Shown here in pieces: positions 32,945-41,861 of a stretch of DNA of 64,000 bases. A model generated the notes under the pieces. That model worked only from the letters and a program-made list of their open reading frames with translations, was not told where the DNA came from and made no database searches. The position numbers and the translations under genes were made by a program. This DNA is from Planctomycetaceae bacterium (GTDB taxonomy: Bacteria > Planctomycetota > Phycisphaerae > UBA1845 > UTPLA1). Position 1 is the first letter of the stretch. Each line of letters opens with the position of its first letter. The DNA lies in the NCBI GenBank assembly GCA_006969385.1, contig CP030884.1:4024249-4088248 (forward strand), written 5' to 3'.

Positions 32945-34177
32945 CTACTTCTTCTCCTGACCCCACAACTGCACCAACTCGACCAACATTCTTACGGCCG
33001 TTTCCATCTCTTCCAAACACGCCCATTCCAACGGTGAGTGAAAATTGTGCATGCCTGCCGAAAGGTTAGGCGTTGGCAAACCCATTTCCGTCAGCCGCGC
33101 GCCGTCGGTGCCGCCGCGAATCGAGGCAATCGTCGGCTCGACGCCGATCTTGCGAAACGCCGCTTCAGCCAGCGCCTTCGCGCGCGGTTCCTTATTCAAC
33201 CCTTCGATCATATTGCGATACTGCTGCTTGATCTCTATCTTCACTTCGCAACCCGGGTGGGCGGCTTCCGTCTCTTGCGCGATGCGACGCAGCAGGGCGG
33301 CGTGGCTTTCGAGTTCGGCGGTATCAAAACTGCGCAGAATGATTCGCAGTGTCGACTCGGCCGTGTTGCCGTCGAATTGATACAGATGCAAGAACCCATC
33401 GCGGCCGTCGGTCACTTCGGGGCACAGCGTGTCCACCGGCATCTTGCTCATAAACGTAGCAGCTGGGCGCATCGAGTTGAGCATGCGCCCTTTGGCGTAA
33501 CCCGGATGGATGTTCTTTCCGAGGATCGTGACGACGGCCATGTCCGCGGAAAACGTTTCGCATTCGAGCGATCCCTGACCCTCGCCGTCGAGCGTATACG
33601 CAACGTCGGCGGCGATCTTTTTCAAATCGAGCTTGTCCGTACCGCGCCCGATTTCTTCATCGCACGTAAACAACACCCGAATCGGCCCGTGCTTAATCTC
33701 CGGCTTTGCCATCAACTCTGCCGCGAGCGTCATGATGATCGCGATGCCGGCCTTGTCGTCGGCGCCGAGTAACGTCGTACCGTCGGTCGTCACGATCGTC
33801 TTGCCCTTGTTGGCGGCCAATTCGGGATTGTCCTTGGCCACGATCACTTTGCTCGGATCGCCCGGCAGCGTGATGTCTTTACCGTCGTAATTTTCATGCA
33901 CGATCGGCTTCACGTTGGTGCCCGAGTACTCGTGCGACGTATCCATGTGCGAACAGAAGCACACTGTCGGCGCGCCGTCGACATTGCCCGGCACTGTTGC
34001 CATCACGATGCAATGTTCGTCGATGGATACATCTTGCAGGCCGAGTTCCTCCAATTCGGCTTTGAGCATCTTGGCCAAATCCCACTGTCCGGGCGACGAC
34101 GGATAGTCGGTGGTGTGTTCGTTGGCCGTGGTGGCGACCCTTGCATAACGACAAAATCGATCCAATAAGGCGGACAT
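32945..34177 (-). CDS. pepT: Tripeptide aminopeptidase (peptidase T)
   Basis: 410 residues, the standard length for the M20 dizinc enzyme that removes the N-terminal residue of tripeptides. Zinc-site motifs are present: CFCSHMDTSHEYSG (His77, Asp79), GADDKAGIA near 138-147, LFTCDEEIGRGTD near 170-182 and HPGYAKGRM near 223-231. The C-terminal IRGGTDGARL, AGMHNFHSPLEW completes the domain. It is cytoplasmic. It sits alone, with 200-300 base gaps on both sides. Confidence 0.94.
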   Translation of the reverse strand: MSALLDRFCRYARVATTANEHTTDYPSSPGQWDLAKMLKAELEELGLQDVSIDEHCIVMATVPGNVDGAPTVCFCSHMDTSHEYSGTNVKPIVHENYDGKDITLPGDPSKVIVAKDNPELAANKGKTIVTTDGTTLLGADDKAGIAIIMTLAAELMAKPEIKHGPIRVLFTCDEEIGRGTDKLDLKKIAADVAYTLDGEGQGSLECETFSADMAVVTILGKNIHPGYAKGRMLNSMRPAATFMSKMPVDTLCPEVTDGRDGFLHLYQFDGNTAESTLRIILRSFDTAELESHAALLRRIAQETEAAHPGCEVKIEIKQQYRNMIEGLNKEPRAKALAEAAFRKIGVEPTIASIRGGTDGARLTEMGLPTPNLSAGMHNFHSPLEWACLEEMETAVRMLVELVQLWGQEKK

Positions 34178-34482
34178 GCCGACCTCCGGATGGTGAAGAA
34201 TTTCAAAGATTGTTGAGCGATGCTAGGTGCGACGGATCACGTAACCAATCGCGAAACAGGTTATTCTAGACCAGTTCACGTTTGATAGCGACGGCTACGC
34301 TGTGGCAACGGCTAATAGCCGGTGGATACTGATTAATCATCGGGGAGCGCGCTCATTCGTGAGTTGATCTAGACAATCGCCCGCGCTGCGCTGAGTAGTG
34401 GCATAGCGCGGGCGTTTGTTGGGCTCGGTATCGCACGTGGGGTCGCGCGATGAGTATGATTGAGGATACGGACTACCGTAAA
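34178..34482. other. Intergenic region between gdh and pepT with a hairpin
   Basis: About 305 bases. It contains a perfect 10-bp inverted repeat (34378-34387 with 34405-34414). No gene or RNA was recognised in the remainder. Confidence 0.45.
34378..34414 (-). terminator. Candidate terminator hairpin downstream of gdh
   Basis: CGCCCGCGCT pairs perfectly with AGCGCGGGCG around a 17-base loop, about 70 bases beyond the stop of the leftward dehydrogenase gene. In that direction the downstream bases are ATTGTCT, a weak T-tract, so the call is tentative. Confidence 0.45.
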
Positions 34483-35814
34483 CTAGAATCGCTGACGTGT
34501 GGCTTCGGCAACTTTTTCCAGTGCCACGGCGTAGGCCGCGATGCGTAGCGTCAGGTTCCGTTCGGTCGCCGTTTGATACACGCGCTTCCACGCCTTGACC
34601 ATGCGGCGCTCGAGTTCGGAATTGACGGTCAGCAAATCCCAATGGAACTGCTGCAGGTTCTGCACCCACTCGAAGTAGGACACCGTCACGCCACCGGCAT
34701 TGACAAGAATATCGGGAAGCACGTGCTTGCCGCGCTTGCGCAACATTTCATCCGCGCGCGGCGTAACGGGTGAGTTCGCGGCTTCGACGATGATCTTCGC
34801 CTGCACGTCGTCCGCATTGTTGCGATGCACGACACCGCCGAGCGCGGCTGGTATCAGAATATCGCAGTCGATTGTTAACAACTCATCGTTGGGCAGCGAC
34901 TTGGCACCTGCAAAGCCGACGACGGTTTTTTCAGTCTTCACGTGGGCGACGAGTTTCTTCATATCGAGACCGGCAGGGTTATGGATGCCACCGTGTACGT
35001 CCGAAACGGCGACGATCTTGGCACCTTGCTCGTCCAACAGGCGCGCCGTCCACGAGCCCACATTGCCAAAGCCCTGAATGGCAACGCGCGTTTGCTTGAT
35101 ATCGATGCCGAATGCCTTGCACGCTTCGCGCGTGATGATCATGGTGCCGCGGCCCGTTGCTTCTTCGCGACCTTCGCTGCCCCCGAGATTGATGGGTTTG
35201 CCGGTTACGATAGCCGGCGTGTAGCCGTGCTTCTTACCGTACTCGTCCATGATCCACGCCATCACCTGGGCGTTGGTGTTCATATCGGGGGCGGGGATAT
35301 CGCGATACACGCCGAGCGCCATATCGATCTTGGAGGTCAATCCGCGCGTAAGCGCCTGCAGTTCCTTGCGCGACATGTTCGATGGATCGCACGTGACACC
35401 GCCTTTGGCGCCGCCAAACGGCACATCGACGAGCGCCGTTTTCCAAGTCATCAGCGCCGCGAGCGATCGAACTTCGTTTAGGTCAACTTCCGGGTGAAAG
35501 CGCAGGCCGCCCTTGTAAGGTCCACGCACGCCGTTGTGTTGCACGCGATAGCCGTGGAAGAGTTCGAGGTGGCCATCGTCCATGCGCACCGGGATTTGCA
35601 CGATCAGTTCGCGATAGGGCGTGCGCAGCAGCATGCGGATGTCGTCTTCGAGCTTCATCTCTTCGGCGGCAATCAGAAATTGCTCGTCGGTGATGCGATT
35701 GAAGTTAAGATGCTTGCCCGAGGGTTTGAAATCGTGCGCCGGCGGATGTTTGGCCTGCGCCGGATTGCTGACGATCTTCACCTTCGACTTACCGCGCGTT
35801 TTGGTCATGGACAT
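34483..35814 (-). CDS. gdhA: Glu/Leu/Phe/Val dehydrogenase (glutamate dehydrogenase)
   Basis: 443 residues. It interconverts glutamate and 2-oxoglutarate with ammonia and NAD(P). The substrate region PVRMDDGHLELFHGYRVQHNG is followed by PYKGGLRFHPEVD, and the catalytic lysine is Lys137 in VPFGGAKGGV. The Rossmann fold has IQGFGNVGSWTARLLDE, SDVHGGIHNP and the C-terminal EAANSPVTPRAD. Overall length fits the hexameric class. Cofactor preference (NAD or NADP) cannot be told reliably. A start at the ATG at 35814 or 35808 is equally possible. Alternative reading as a leucine dehydrogenase is less likely by length. Confidence 0.9.
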   Translation of the reverse strand: MSMTKTRGKSKVKIVSNPAQAKHPPAHDFKPSGKHLNFNRITDEQFLIAAEEMKLEDDIRMLLRTPYRELIVQIPVRMDDGHLELFHGYRVQHNGVRGPYKGGLRFHPEVDLNEVRSLAALMTWKTALVDVPFGGAKGGVTCDPSNMSRKELQALTRGLTSKIDMALGVYRDIPAPDMNTNAQVMAWIMDEYGKKHGYTPAIVTGKPINLGGSEGREEATGRGTMIITREACKAFGIDIKQTRVAIQGFGNVGSWTARLLDEQGAKIVAVSDVHGGIHNPAGLDMKKLVAHVKTEKTVVGFAGAKSLPNDELLTIDCDILIPAALGGVVHRNNADDVQAKIIVEAANSPVTPRADEMLRKRGKHVLPDILVNAGGVTVSYFEWVQNLQQFHWDLLTVNSELERRMVKAWKRVYQTATERNLTLRIAAYAVALEKVAEATRQRF

Positions 35815-36067
35815 CTGCTGTTACCCCCGGCCTGTCGTTGATTGGTTCTGTACTCATTATCGAAGGTCGGCCCTGGGTGCTTAAACGGCGTGTAAAGACG
35901 GACGGTAGGGCGGAGACGGCACCATGAAGTCCGGGAAAACTTGACCGATTTACAGCTAAGGGCATAAGGTTCAATAGGGTCGTTGAGAGCGTATGACTGG
36001 ATATGCGTATATCGGACAGGCTCCCGCAAATAGGGTCCGGATTGATCTGGATAAAGGAAGTCGATCA

Positions 36068-36571
36068 GTGATTCTGGCAAAAAAACGTATTCGTGGAACA
36101 ACGTTCAAGCGCGTTATCGTTTCGATGATTGCGCTACTCGGTCTGTGTTTAATGTCTAAACTGCTTTATCACATTCATCTTCAGTCCAGACGGTCGCGTC
36201 TGCGGGATGAAATTCATGCATCTGCCTATTGCGCATCCAAACTGCGTGCGATCGGCCAGGCCTGCTACATATATGCGCAGGACGATGGCTATTTTCCAAC
36301 CCAATTGTCCCTATTGGTTGAAGATGATCTAATTAAAGAACACGATCTCCGATGTTCAACAATGGAAGATGCCGGGACGAGTTATCAATACGTTCCTGGT
36401 AGTGCGCTTGACTCGTCGGTTGAGCGCATCTTGTGCTTCGAGGAAGGTGAGGCCCATGGACAGGGTAGATATGTTTTATTTCAAGATGGTCATGTTGACT
36501 TCATTGACTCGATAAAATTCAAGCGCCTGGCTCGCGAACAGGGCATGGATCATACTCCCATAATCGAATGA
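36068..36571 (+). CDS. Pseudopilin-like membrane-anchored protein
   Basis: About 167 residues from a GTG at 36068, with a GGAAG ribosome site seven bases upstream. The ATG at 35993 would add 25 residues with no site. One N-terminal span (FKRVIVSMIALLGLCLMSKLLY) is followed by RLRDEIHASAYCASKLRAIGQACYIYAQDDGYFPTQL, which resembles the alpha-helix and loop of planctomycete pilin-like proteins, and by YVLFQDGHVDFIDS, reminiscent of the H-x-D-G motif of that class. No canonical leader-peptidase glycine and glutamate are seen before the span, so processing is doubtful. Confidence 0.6.
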   Translation: MILAKKRIRGTTFKRVIVSMIALLGLCLMSKLLYHIHLQSRRSRLRDEIHASAYCASKLRAIGQACYIYAQDDGYFPTQLSLLVEDDLIKEHDLRCSTMEDAGTSYQYVPGSALDSSVERILCFEEGEAHGQGRYVLFQDGHVDFIDSIKFKRLAREQGMDHTPIIE

Positions 36572-36616
36572 TTCGCATACCCTTTGGTAAGCAATGAATC
36601 ACGGGTAACATCAGAA

Positions 36617-37375
36617 ATGATGTCCAGCAGCATTGACCACGTTCAACAACTCGCCGATCTACTGCGCAAAAGCGACAACATCGTCGCTTTCACCGGCGCG
36701 GGCATTAGCACCGAAAGCGGCATTCCCGATTTCCGCAGCCCCGGGGGCGTGTGGTCGAAGTATCAGCCCGTCGAGTTTGACGATTTTCTGCGCCATGCCG
36801 AGGCGCGGCGCCAGTATTGGACCATCCGGCGCGAGAGCGTGCCTCAGATGCTCGCGGCCAAACCCAACGCCGGCCACCATGCATTGGTCGAATTGGAGCA
36901 GCGCGGCAAACTCCAAGCGGTCGTCACGCAGAATATCGACGAGTTGCACCAGCGCGCCGGCAGCACGCGCGTCCTAGAGTTACACGGCACGGCGATGCAG
37001 GTGCAATGCCTCGAATGCGACAAGCGCTGGACGGCCGCCGAATTGCAGCCGCGCTTGGAAGCCGACGAACTCGAACTCATTTGCGACGCTTGCGACGGCA
37101 TCATGAAATCGATGACCGTCTCGTTCGGGCAGGCGTTATCGGCAGACGTTCTAATGGATTCGATGCAACGCGCGCGGGAGTGCGACCTGATGATCGCCAT
37201 CGGGTCGAGCCTGGTGGTTTATCCCGCCAACGAGGTGCCGGCGACCGCGAAACGCAACGGTGCGAAGCTCGTCATCCTCAATCGCGAGAAAACGCCCCTC
37301 GATTCGTACGGCGATCTCGTGATACGCGGGGAGATTGGGCAGACGTTATCCGCTGCCGTTACACAGTTGTCGTGA
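36617..37375 (+). CDS. NAD-dependent protein deacylase, Sir2 family
   Basis: 252 residues from the ATG at 36617. NAD loop FTGAGISTESGIPDFR (near residues 25-40), TQNIDELHQRAG, and catalytic His123 in LELHGT. The zinc-binding cysteines are Cys131, Cys134, Cys156 and Cys159. GSSLVVYPANEVP and NREKTPLD complete the domain. It removes acyl groups from lysines using NAD. The conserved FGE/FFGE stretch is replaced by VSFGQA, a minor variation. Whether it is a deacetylase or prefers other acyl groups is not determined. Confidence 0.93.
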   Translation: MMSSSIDHVQQLADLLRKSDNIVAFTGAGISTESGIPDFRSPGGVWSKYQPVEFDDFLRHAEARRQYWTIRRESVPQMLAAKPNAGHHALVELEQRGKLQAVVTQNIDELHQRAGSTRVLELHGTAMQVQCLECDKRWTAAELQPRLEADELELICDACDGIMKSMTVSFGQALSADVLMDSMQRARECDLMIAIGSSLVVYPANEVPATAKRNGAKLVILNREKTPLDSYGDLVIRGEIGQTLSAAVTQLS

Positions 37376-37408
37376 TGGGCAACGCGTTGAGCAAAACGCC
37401 TCGGCGGC

Positions 37409-37434
37409 TTGCCAATCAGCGGATTGCCAATCAG
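37409..37434 (+). repeat. Short tandem repeat TTGCCAATCAG
   Basis: Two 11-base copies (37409-37419 and 37424-37434) with a 15-base period, followed by AGCCGC. The end of the second copy plus flank (ATCAGAGCCGC) recurs near 13697-13707. The surrounding 220 bases (37376-37595) carry no gene. Confidence 0.5.
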
Positions 37435-37595
37435 AGCCGCTGCGTCCCCGCGGCGACGAATCCGAAGAATTCCCTCAACGATCTCTCGTTGCCAAGCCGC
37501 GAACGCAATAAGAAAGGTCTCGGATCAAGACCCAGCTCACGGTTGTGGCATAAAAGCAACGCTTGTTTGCGGCTGATGTTCACCTATTCGGTTCT

Positions 37596-37904
37596 TCATT
37601 CGCCCACCACATCTTCCAACGCTGAAATGCTGATCACGCTGGCCGCGATCACGAGCAGACGCTTACGATTGGGCTGAATGCCGTGGGCGTGCGCATCGCA
37701 GATGTATTTGTCTTTGGTCACGTGGCCCTCGCGGCCATCGCGAATATCGGCGTCGGTCAGGATGAAGGCGTGGGGTTCTAGTTCGGCGAGCCGTCCGAGG
37801 AATGTAATCGGCCCGGCGGTATCGAGAACGACCTCTTTGCCGATAAGCGCGCGGATAAACGGCGATGCGGCGGGGGAATCGGGGTTCGGCGACGGTTCTT
37901 GCAT
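37596..37904 (-). CDS. Sm-like (LSm-fold) candidate protein
   Basis: 102 residues. The stretch FIRALIGKEVVLDTAGPITFLGRLAELEPHAFILTDADIRD near residues 16-56 matches the Sm1 pattern of strands: VVLDT, then GRLAELEPHAFILTDADI. The C-terminal RKRLLVIAASVISISALED resembles Sm2. Sm-like proteins bind RNA, and planctomycete members are undercharacterised. The reading is structural inference only. It diverges from the haem-motif gene at 38029. Confidence 0.55.
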   Translation of the reverse strand: MQEPSPNPDSPAASPFIRALIGKEVVLDTAGPITFLGRLAELEPHAFILTDADIRDGREGHVTKDKYICDAHAHGIQPNRKRLLVIAASVISISALEDVVGE

Positions 37905-38028
37905 GGCGAATTTGGCCCTTCCGGTCGTATAATGGTTGATGGATTATATCTTCACGAGCGGTATTGCCGACGCTCGTTCGAACGGTGTTGCCGCCAGGCA
38001 ACCTAAGAATCTCAAGAAGGGGTTCCAG

Positions 38029-39111
38029 ATGTCGAATTGGATCGAGAAATCGAGCGTATTGCTCTTCATCGCCGTCGTGGGCGGTTTGTTGTGGTGGGAA
38101 AGCCAATCAACGGTCGTCGCCGCGCCGGTCGACGAGCCGGCCCGCGACGGCTTTGCGAGTCTGCAGCCGGAGGACCAGCCCAAGGGTAAGGACGACCGCG
38201 ACAAGTCCAAGGATAAGAAGGACAAAAAGAAAGGCGACAAGGAGAAGGACGAAGAGGAATGGGAAGACTACGTTCCCGAAGAAGAGCCGCAGGATCAGGG
38301 CAAGTACGCGCCCAAGATTCGTCGGTTGACCAAGGAAGAGATTAGCCGCATTCGCTTCATGGAAATGAACGCCATGCGCAACGTGAACGACGTCGAGAGC
38401 ATTTCCGTCGACTTGTCGCGCAACCTGGCCCAAGACTTCCTGCTCGAAATGTCCGGCCACGAGGACTTTCGCGATGAAGCGACGCAGCGCGAGTTCATGA
38501 CGCTCACGCCCGCCCAAAAGGTTCACTACATTGCCAAATACACCGGGCCCAAGTTTGCCGATCGTGTCGAGATTAGGACCGACCCCGAGATCTTCAGCGA
38601 GTTTCGTCGCAATGTGCTGCCCTTTATTTTGCGTGGCTGCGCCACCGGCGGCTGCCACAATTCGTTAAGCAAAGAGGCTTACGGTTTCCGACTGTTCAAT
38701 GACCCCAAGCGCTCGCCCGCCACGATGTACGCCAATTTCATCGTGCTGAATGACTTCGCCAACGAGTCGGGCATGCTGATCAATCGCAACGCGCCGCAAA
38801 ATTCTCTGCTGGCGAACTATTTGTTGGAAGCCGATCAGGTGTCGGTCGAAAATCGCCATCCAGGGGATGTGAAGTATCGACCGCCCTTTAAGAACCGAAA
38901 GAATCCGAGGTTCAAGCGCATTCTCGATTGGATGGGCAGCCTGAAGATTCCGGCCGAGGATTACGGCGTGCGTTTGTTGCCCAAATACGAGCCGGAAAAA
39001 TCGATCTTCGACGACGACGAGAAAGAGGGTGACAAACCCGACGAAAAAGGAGACGATGCGGACAAGAAAGAGGACGGCTCCGATAAGCCGTCGCGCAATC
39101 CTCCGGATTAG
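38029..39111 (+). CDS. Exported protein with a C-x4-CH haem-like motif
   Basis: About 360 residues from the ATG at 38029, with GAAGGGG upstream. A signal anchor (SSVLLFIAVVGGLLWWE) is followed by a long Lys/Asp/Glu-rich linker (residues about 45-90). The middle contains GCATGGCHNSLS near residues 203-214, where Cys-x4-Cys-His is the planctomycete c-type haem-binding variant. Other features of cytochromes are not obvious. The tail is again highly charged. It probably resides in the periplasm, and the haem assignment is tentative. Confidence 0.65.
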   Translation: MSNWIEKSSVLLFIAVVGGLLWWESQSTVVAAPVDEPARDGFASLQPEDQPKGKDDRDKSKDKKDKKKGDKEKDEEEWEDYVPEEEPQDQGKYAPKIRRLTKEEISRIRFMEMNAMRNVNDVESISVDLSRNLAQDFLLEMSGHEDFRDEATQREFMTLTPAQKVHYIAKYTGPKFADRVEIRTDPEIFSEFRRNVLPFILRGCATGGCHNSLSKEAYGFRLFNDPKRSPATMYANFIVLNDFANESGMLINRNAPQNSLLANYLLEADQVSVENRHPGDVKYRPPFKNRKNPRFKRILDWMGSLKIPAEDYGVRLLPKYEPEKSIFDDDEKEGDKPDEKGDDADKKEDGSDKPSRNPPD

Positions 39112-39160
39112 CGCAACGAATTTGCCTGCACCTTAACCCTCAATCGACGGTCGAATTTCC

Positions 39161-39853
39161 TTGACGAAGAGCCTGATACTCGTAGGCATCGCCGGCGTGC
39201 TGGCCACCATTGTGATGGTTATCTGGCGCCGCGTGCGCGAAGATTCCCGCGTCGGTCGATTCGCCGGAAAATACAACCTCAGAGCTTTGGATCGTGGCCG
39301 TGCGCGCATGCGACGCGAATTACAAGAGACGGCGTTGGCCCAGATCGGTCACAGCCGCCGCTTTCGCTACATCTATGAGGCGCCCAACGGTGTGCGCGTC
39401 GCGTCATATGTGTTTGAGACCGGGACCGAGTCGAATCGGGCGATGCATTCGTGGCGCGTCGCTGTGATCGATGTCGAACATCTGGCGCGCTACGCCATCC
39501 TTACCTGCGAACCGGTCTTGCTTGCGTCCGGGCGACTGCGCCGGTTAACGCCGATCGAAGGGCTCTCCGCCCGCGATGACGATACGCCGCGTTCGCCCCA
39601 CGATTTTCTAACGGATGACGACGAATACTGGACGGGCATTCTCAGTAACGAATTGCGACAGTTCTTCACGCAGCAATCGCGCGACCGCACCTGGGAGTTA
39701 CTGCCGGGGCGCCTCGTCGCGTACGAAGCCGGCGCGTTCACGGAAAATGAAGTGGTTGCTATCGCCGACCAGATGGCGCGCTGCGCTCAGTTGTTGGAGG
39801 ATGCTTCCGATTCGTTGGCGACCGAATCGTTGTCCGTCGTGGCGGCTGGCTGA
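39161..39853 (+). CDS. Membrane-anchored protein of unknown function
   Basis: 230 residues if the TTG at 39161 is used, and no clear ribosome site is visible. An N-terminal span ILVGIAGVLATIVMVIWRR is followed by an Arg-rich cytosolic region with RFRYIYEAPNGVRVASYVFETG. No family was recognised. The 3' end overlaps the convergent kinase gene by 67 bases, which makes one of the two ends unusual. Confidence 0.55.
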   Translation: MTKSLILVGIAGVLATIVMVIWRRVREDSRVGRFAGKYNLRALDRGRARMRRELQETALAQIGHSRRFRYIYEAPNGVRVASYVFETGTESNRAMHSWRVAVIDVEHLARYAILTCEPVLLASGRLRRLTPIEGLSARDDDTPRSPHDFLTDDDEYWTGILSNELRQFFTQQSRDRTWELLPGRLVAYEAGAFTENEVVAIADQMARCAQLLEDASDSLATESLSVVAAG

Positions 39854-41577
39854 GACGTTGCGGGTGGGGTTTCTTTTTCTGGGGCCGGTTCCGTGCCGAG
39901 CCACTTGAGCGTTCGTAGCAGCCCCGCACCGATCTGGCTTTGCTCGTCCTTTTCTTCCGGCGGCGGCAACAATGCCGTCGGAACCGGGTCGGAAATCGTT
40001 AAGGAACCATACTGACCGCTGAGATCCTTACCGGTTTCGGCTTCTCTCACCGGCGACGATTTCATATTGGCCGCCAACGCATCGATATCGAGATTACTGA
40101 CCGCGCCGGTGATGTTGCCGCTGGTAATCTGCTTCACGAAGTTTGCCCCTGCCGGCCCCACGGCCCGTTCGTAAATCGCTAACTGTTGTTCGGCCAGTTG
40201 CTTCTGCTTCTCGAGTTCGAGTAGGCGCTGTTGCTGCGCTTCGCGTTCCCGTTGCAGCGCAAGCTCCTTTTCTTCGATCCGTTTCTCATGCTGCTCGAGT
40301 CGATCCTGCGTCTGTTGCCACGCACTGGAAAAAGTCTGCACGCCATATGCGACCAATCCCAACGGCAAAAGACCCAGCAGAACCACCAGCGCGAGCCGTC
40401 GATGCTTTCGAAGCGCCTTGGTGATCAAATAAACGCCGCTGCCCGTTCGCACCGAAATCGGTTCGTCGTTGAGATAACGCTGAATATCCGCCATTAGCGC
40501 ATCGACCGATTGGTAGCGTTCGTCCTTCGATTTCTCCAACGCTTTCATCACGATCGCGCATACTTCCGAATCGAGCCCCGCATTCTGTAAGTGCGACTCG
40601 TTCGCCTCGGTCCGCGCGATGTGATTCAGCAGTTGCCCCATCGACGACTTCGTGTCGTACGGCATCTGATTGGTCAGCAGTTCGTACAACACGACGCCGA
40701 GCGAATACACATCCGTGCGCACGTCGATCCCGCTCGGGTCGCCGGCAGCTTGTTCGGGCGACATATACGCGGGCGTGCCGATGATCTGCGCCGTCAGCGA
40801 TGTCGTCATATCTCCAAACGTACCTTGCTTCGCCAAACCGAAATCCAGCAGGTTGGGCTTGCCATCCGACTGCACCAAAATGTTCGACGGTTTCATATCC
40901 CGATGGATCACGCCGCGCTGATGCGCGTGCCGCATTGCTTCGCAGATTTTGATAAACAGCGTTAGCTTTTGACGCACCGTCGGATGGGTTTTCGCCGCCC
41001 ATTCGTCGAGCGGCATACCGCGCACGTATTCCATCGCGTAATACATGCGACCGTCGAAGGTGCCGCTGTCGTAAATCGGAATGATGTTGGGGTGCCGCAA
41101 CTGCGCCGATAGCGCTATCTCGCGCTCGAAGCGCTTGCGCGACTGGCTCGTCGCAAACGGACCTTCGAGCAATACCTTTAGCGCGACCTGCCGGCGCGTG
41201 TTCGATTGAATCGCCTTGAACACCACGCCCATGCCGCCGCGACCGATCGCACGTTGCATCTCATAGCCGTCGATCTTCGGCAACGGTATGTCGCGCAAGT
41301 CGTCGCCGTTGTTACGACCGGGTAAATCCGCCGGCAGCGTGTCGTTATTCAACGGGTCGCGCCCGGACGAACCGCCGATACCGCGCAAGAGGTCCAGCCC
41401 ACCGAGATGATCGCGCAAGTCCTCCGCGAACTCCGCATGCTCGGAGATGAACTCGTGCTCCGTCAGATCCTCACCGCTCTCGCGTCGATCGAAAAACTCG
41501 TTAATGAGCCGTCCGACTGCCTCGTCGCGGGCGTCATCCTCGGGGGAGCTGGCGGGTTGTTCGTTCCATTTTGCCAT
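39787..41577 (-). CDS. Membrane-anchored Ser/Thr protein kinase
   Basis: 596 residues. A short N-terminal region precedes the kinase domain: the glycine loop IGRGGMGVVF (residues 111-120), catalytic Lys134 in VALK, HRDMKPSN with Asp227, DFG at 245-247 and the APE-like SPEQAAGD. A single membrane span lies at about 395-416, then a coiled coil (about 417-470) and a low-complexity acidic tail. The N-terminal motif RLINEFFDRRESGEDLTEHEFI is the common planctomycete kinase N-extension. Its divergence from an ECF-type sigma factor is the standard planctomycete pairing, suggesting control of that factor by phosphorylation. Confidence 0.93.
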   Translation of the reverse strand: MAKWNEQPASSPEDDARDEAVGRLINEFFDRRESGEDLTEHEFISEHAEFAEDLRDHLGGLDLLRGIGGSSGRDPLNNDTLPADLPGRNNGDDLRDIPLPKIDGYEMQRAIGRGGMGVVFKAIQSNTRRQVALKVLLEGPFATSQSRKRFEREIALSAQLRHPNIIPIYDSGTFDGRMYYAMEYVRGMPLDEWAAKTHPTVRQKLTLFIKICEAMRHAHQRGVIHRDMKPSNILVQSDGKPNLLDFGLAKQGTFGDMTTSLTAQIIGTPAYMSPEQAAGDPSGIDVRTDVYSLGVVLYELLTNQMPYDTKSSMGQLLNHIARTEANESHLQNAGLDSEVCAIVMKALEKSKDERYQSVDALMADIQRYLNDEPISVRTGSGVYLITKALRKHRRLALVVLLGLLPLGLVAYGVQTFSSAWQQTQDRLEQHEKRIEEKELALQREREAQQQRLLELEKQKQLAEQQLAIYERAVGPAGANFVKQITSGNITGAVSNLDIDALAANMKSSPVREAETGKDLSGQYGSLTISDPVPTALLPPPEEKDEQSQIGAGLLRTLKWLGTEPAPEKETPPATSQPAATTDNDSVANESEASSNN

Positions 41578-41766
41578 GCGTGGCGCGATTCTCTCTCACT
41601 TTCGGGGGCGGCCTTTTCTCTCGCCGCCCGGCAATTCACAGCCTCGGTAGATCGCCATTTTTCTTCATTTCTGGCCATCTACCTATAAGTAGTAGCCTAT
41701 CACAATATGGTTCCCCCCAAATTACAAAATATCCCGATGATTTGACTCGCATTCAGAGCGCCGGGT

Positions 41767-41782
41767 TTCGATAATGATCGAA
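41767..41782. promoter_or_regulatory. Inverted repeat in kinase/sigma divergent region
   Basis: TTCGAT, four bases AATG, then ATCGAA. It lies 80 bases before the sigma-factor start. No repressor is known for this region, so an operator role is speculative. Confidence 0.25.
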
Positions 41783-41861
41783 AATCGCTATTATATAAGA
41801 AGTTACGGAAATTGAAGTATCGTGGCTCCGCCCTGTGCGTGCCCGATTTGAGGCCGAATCG

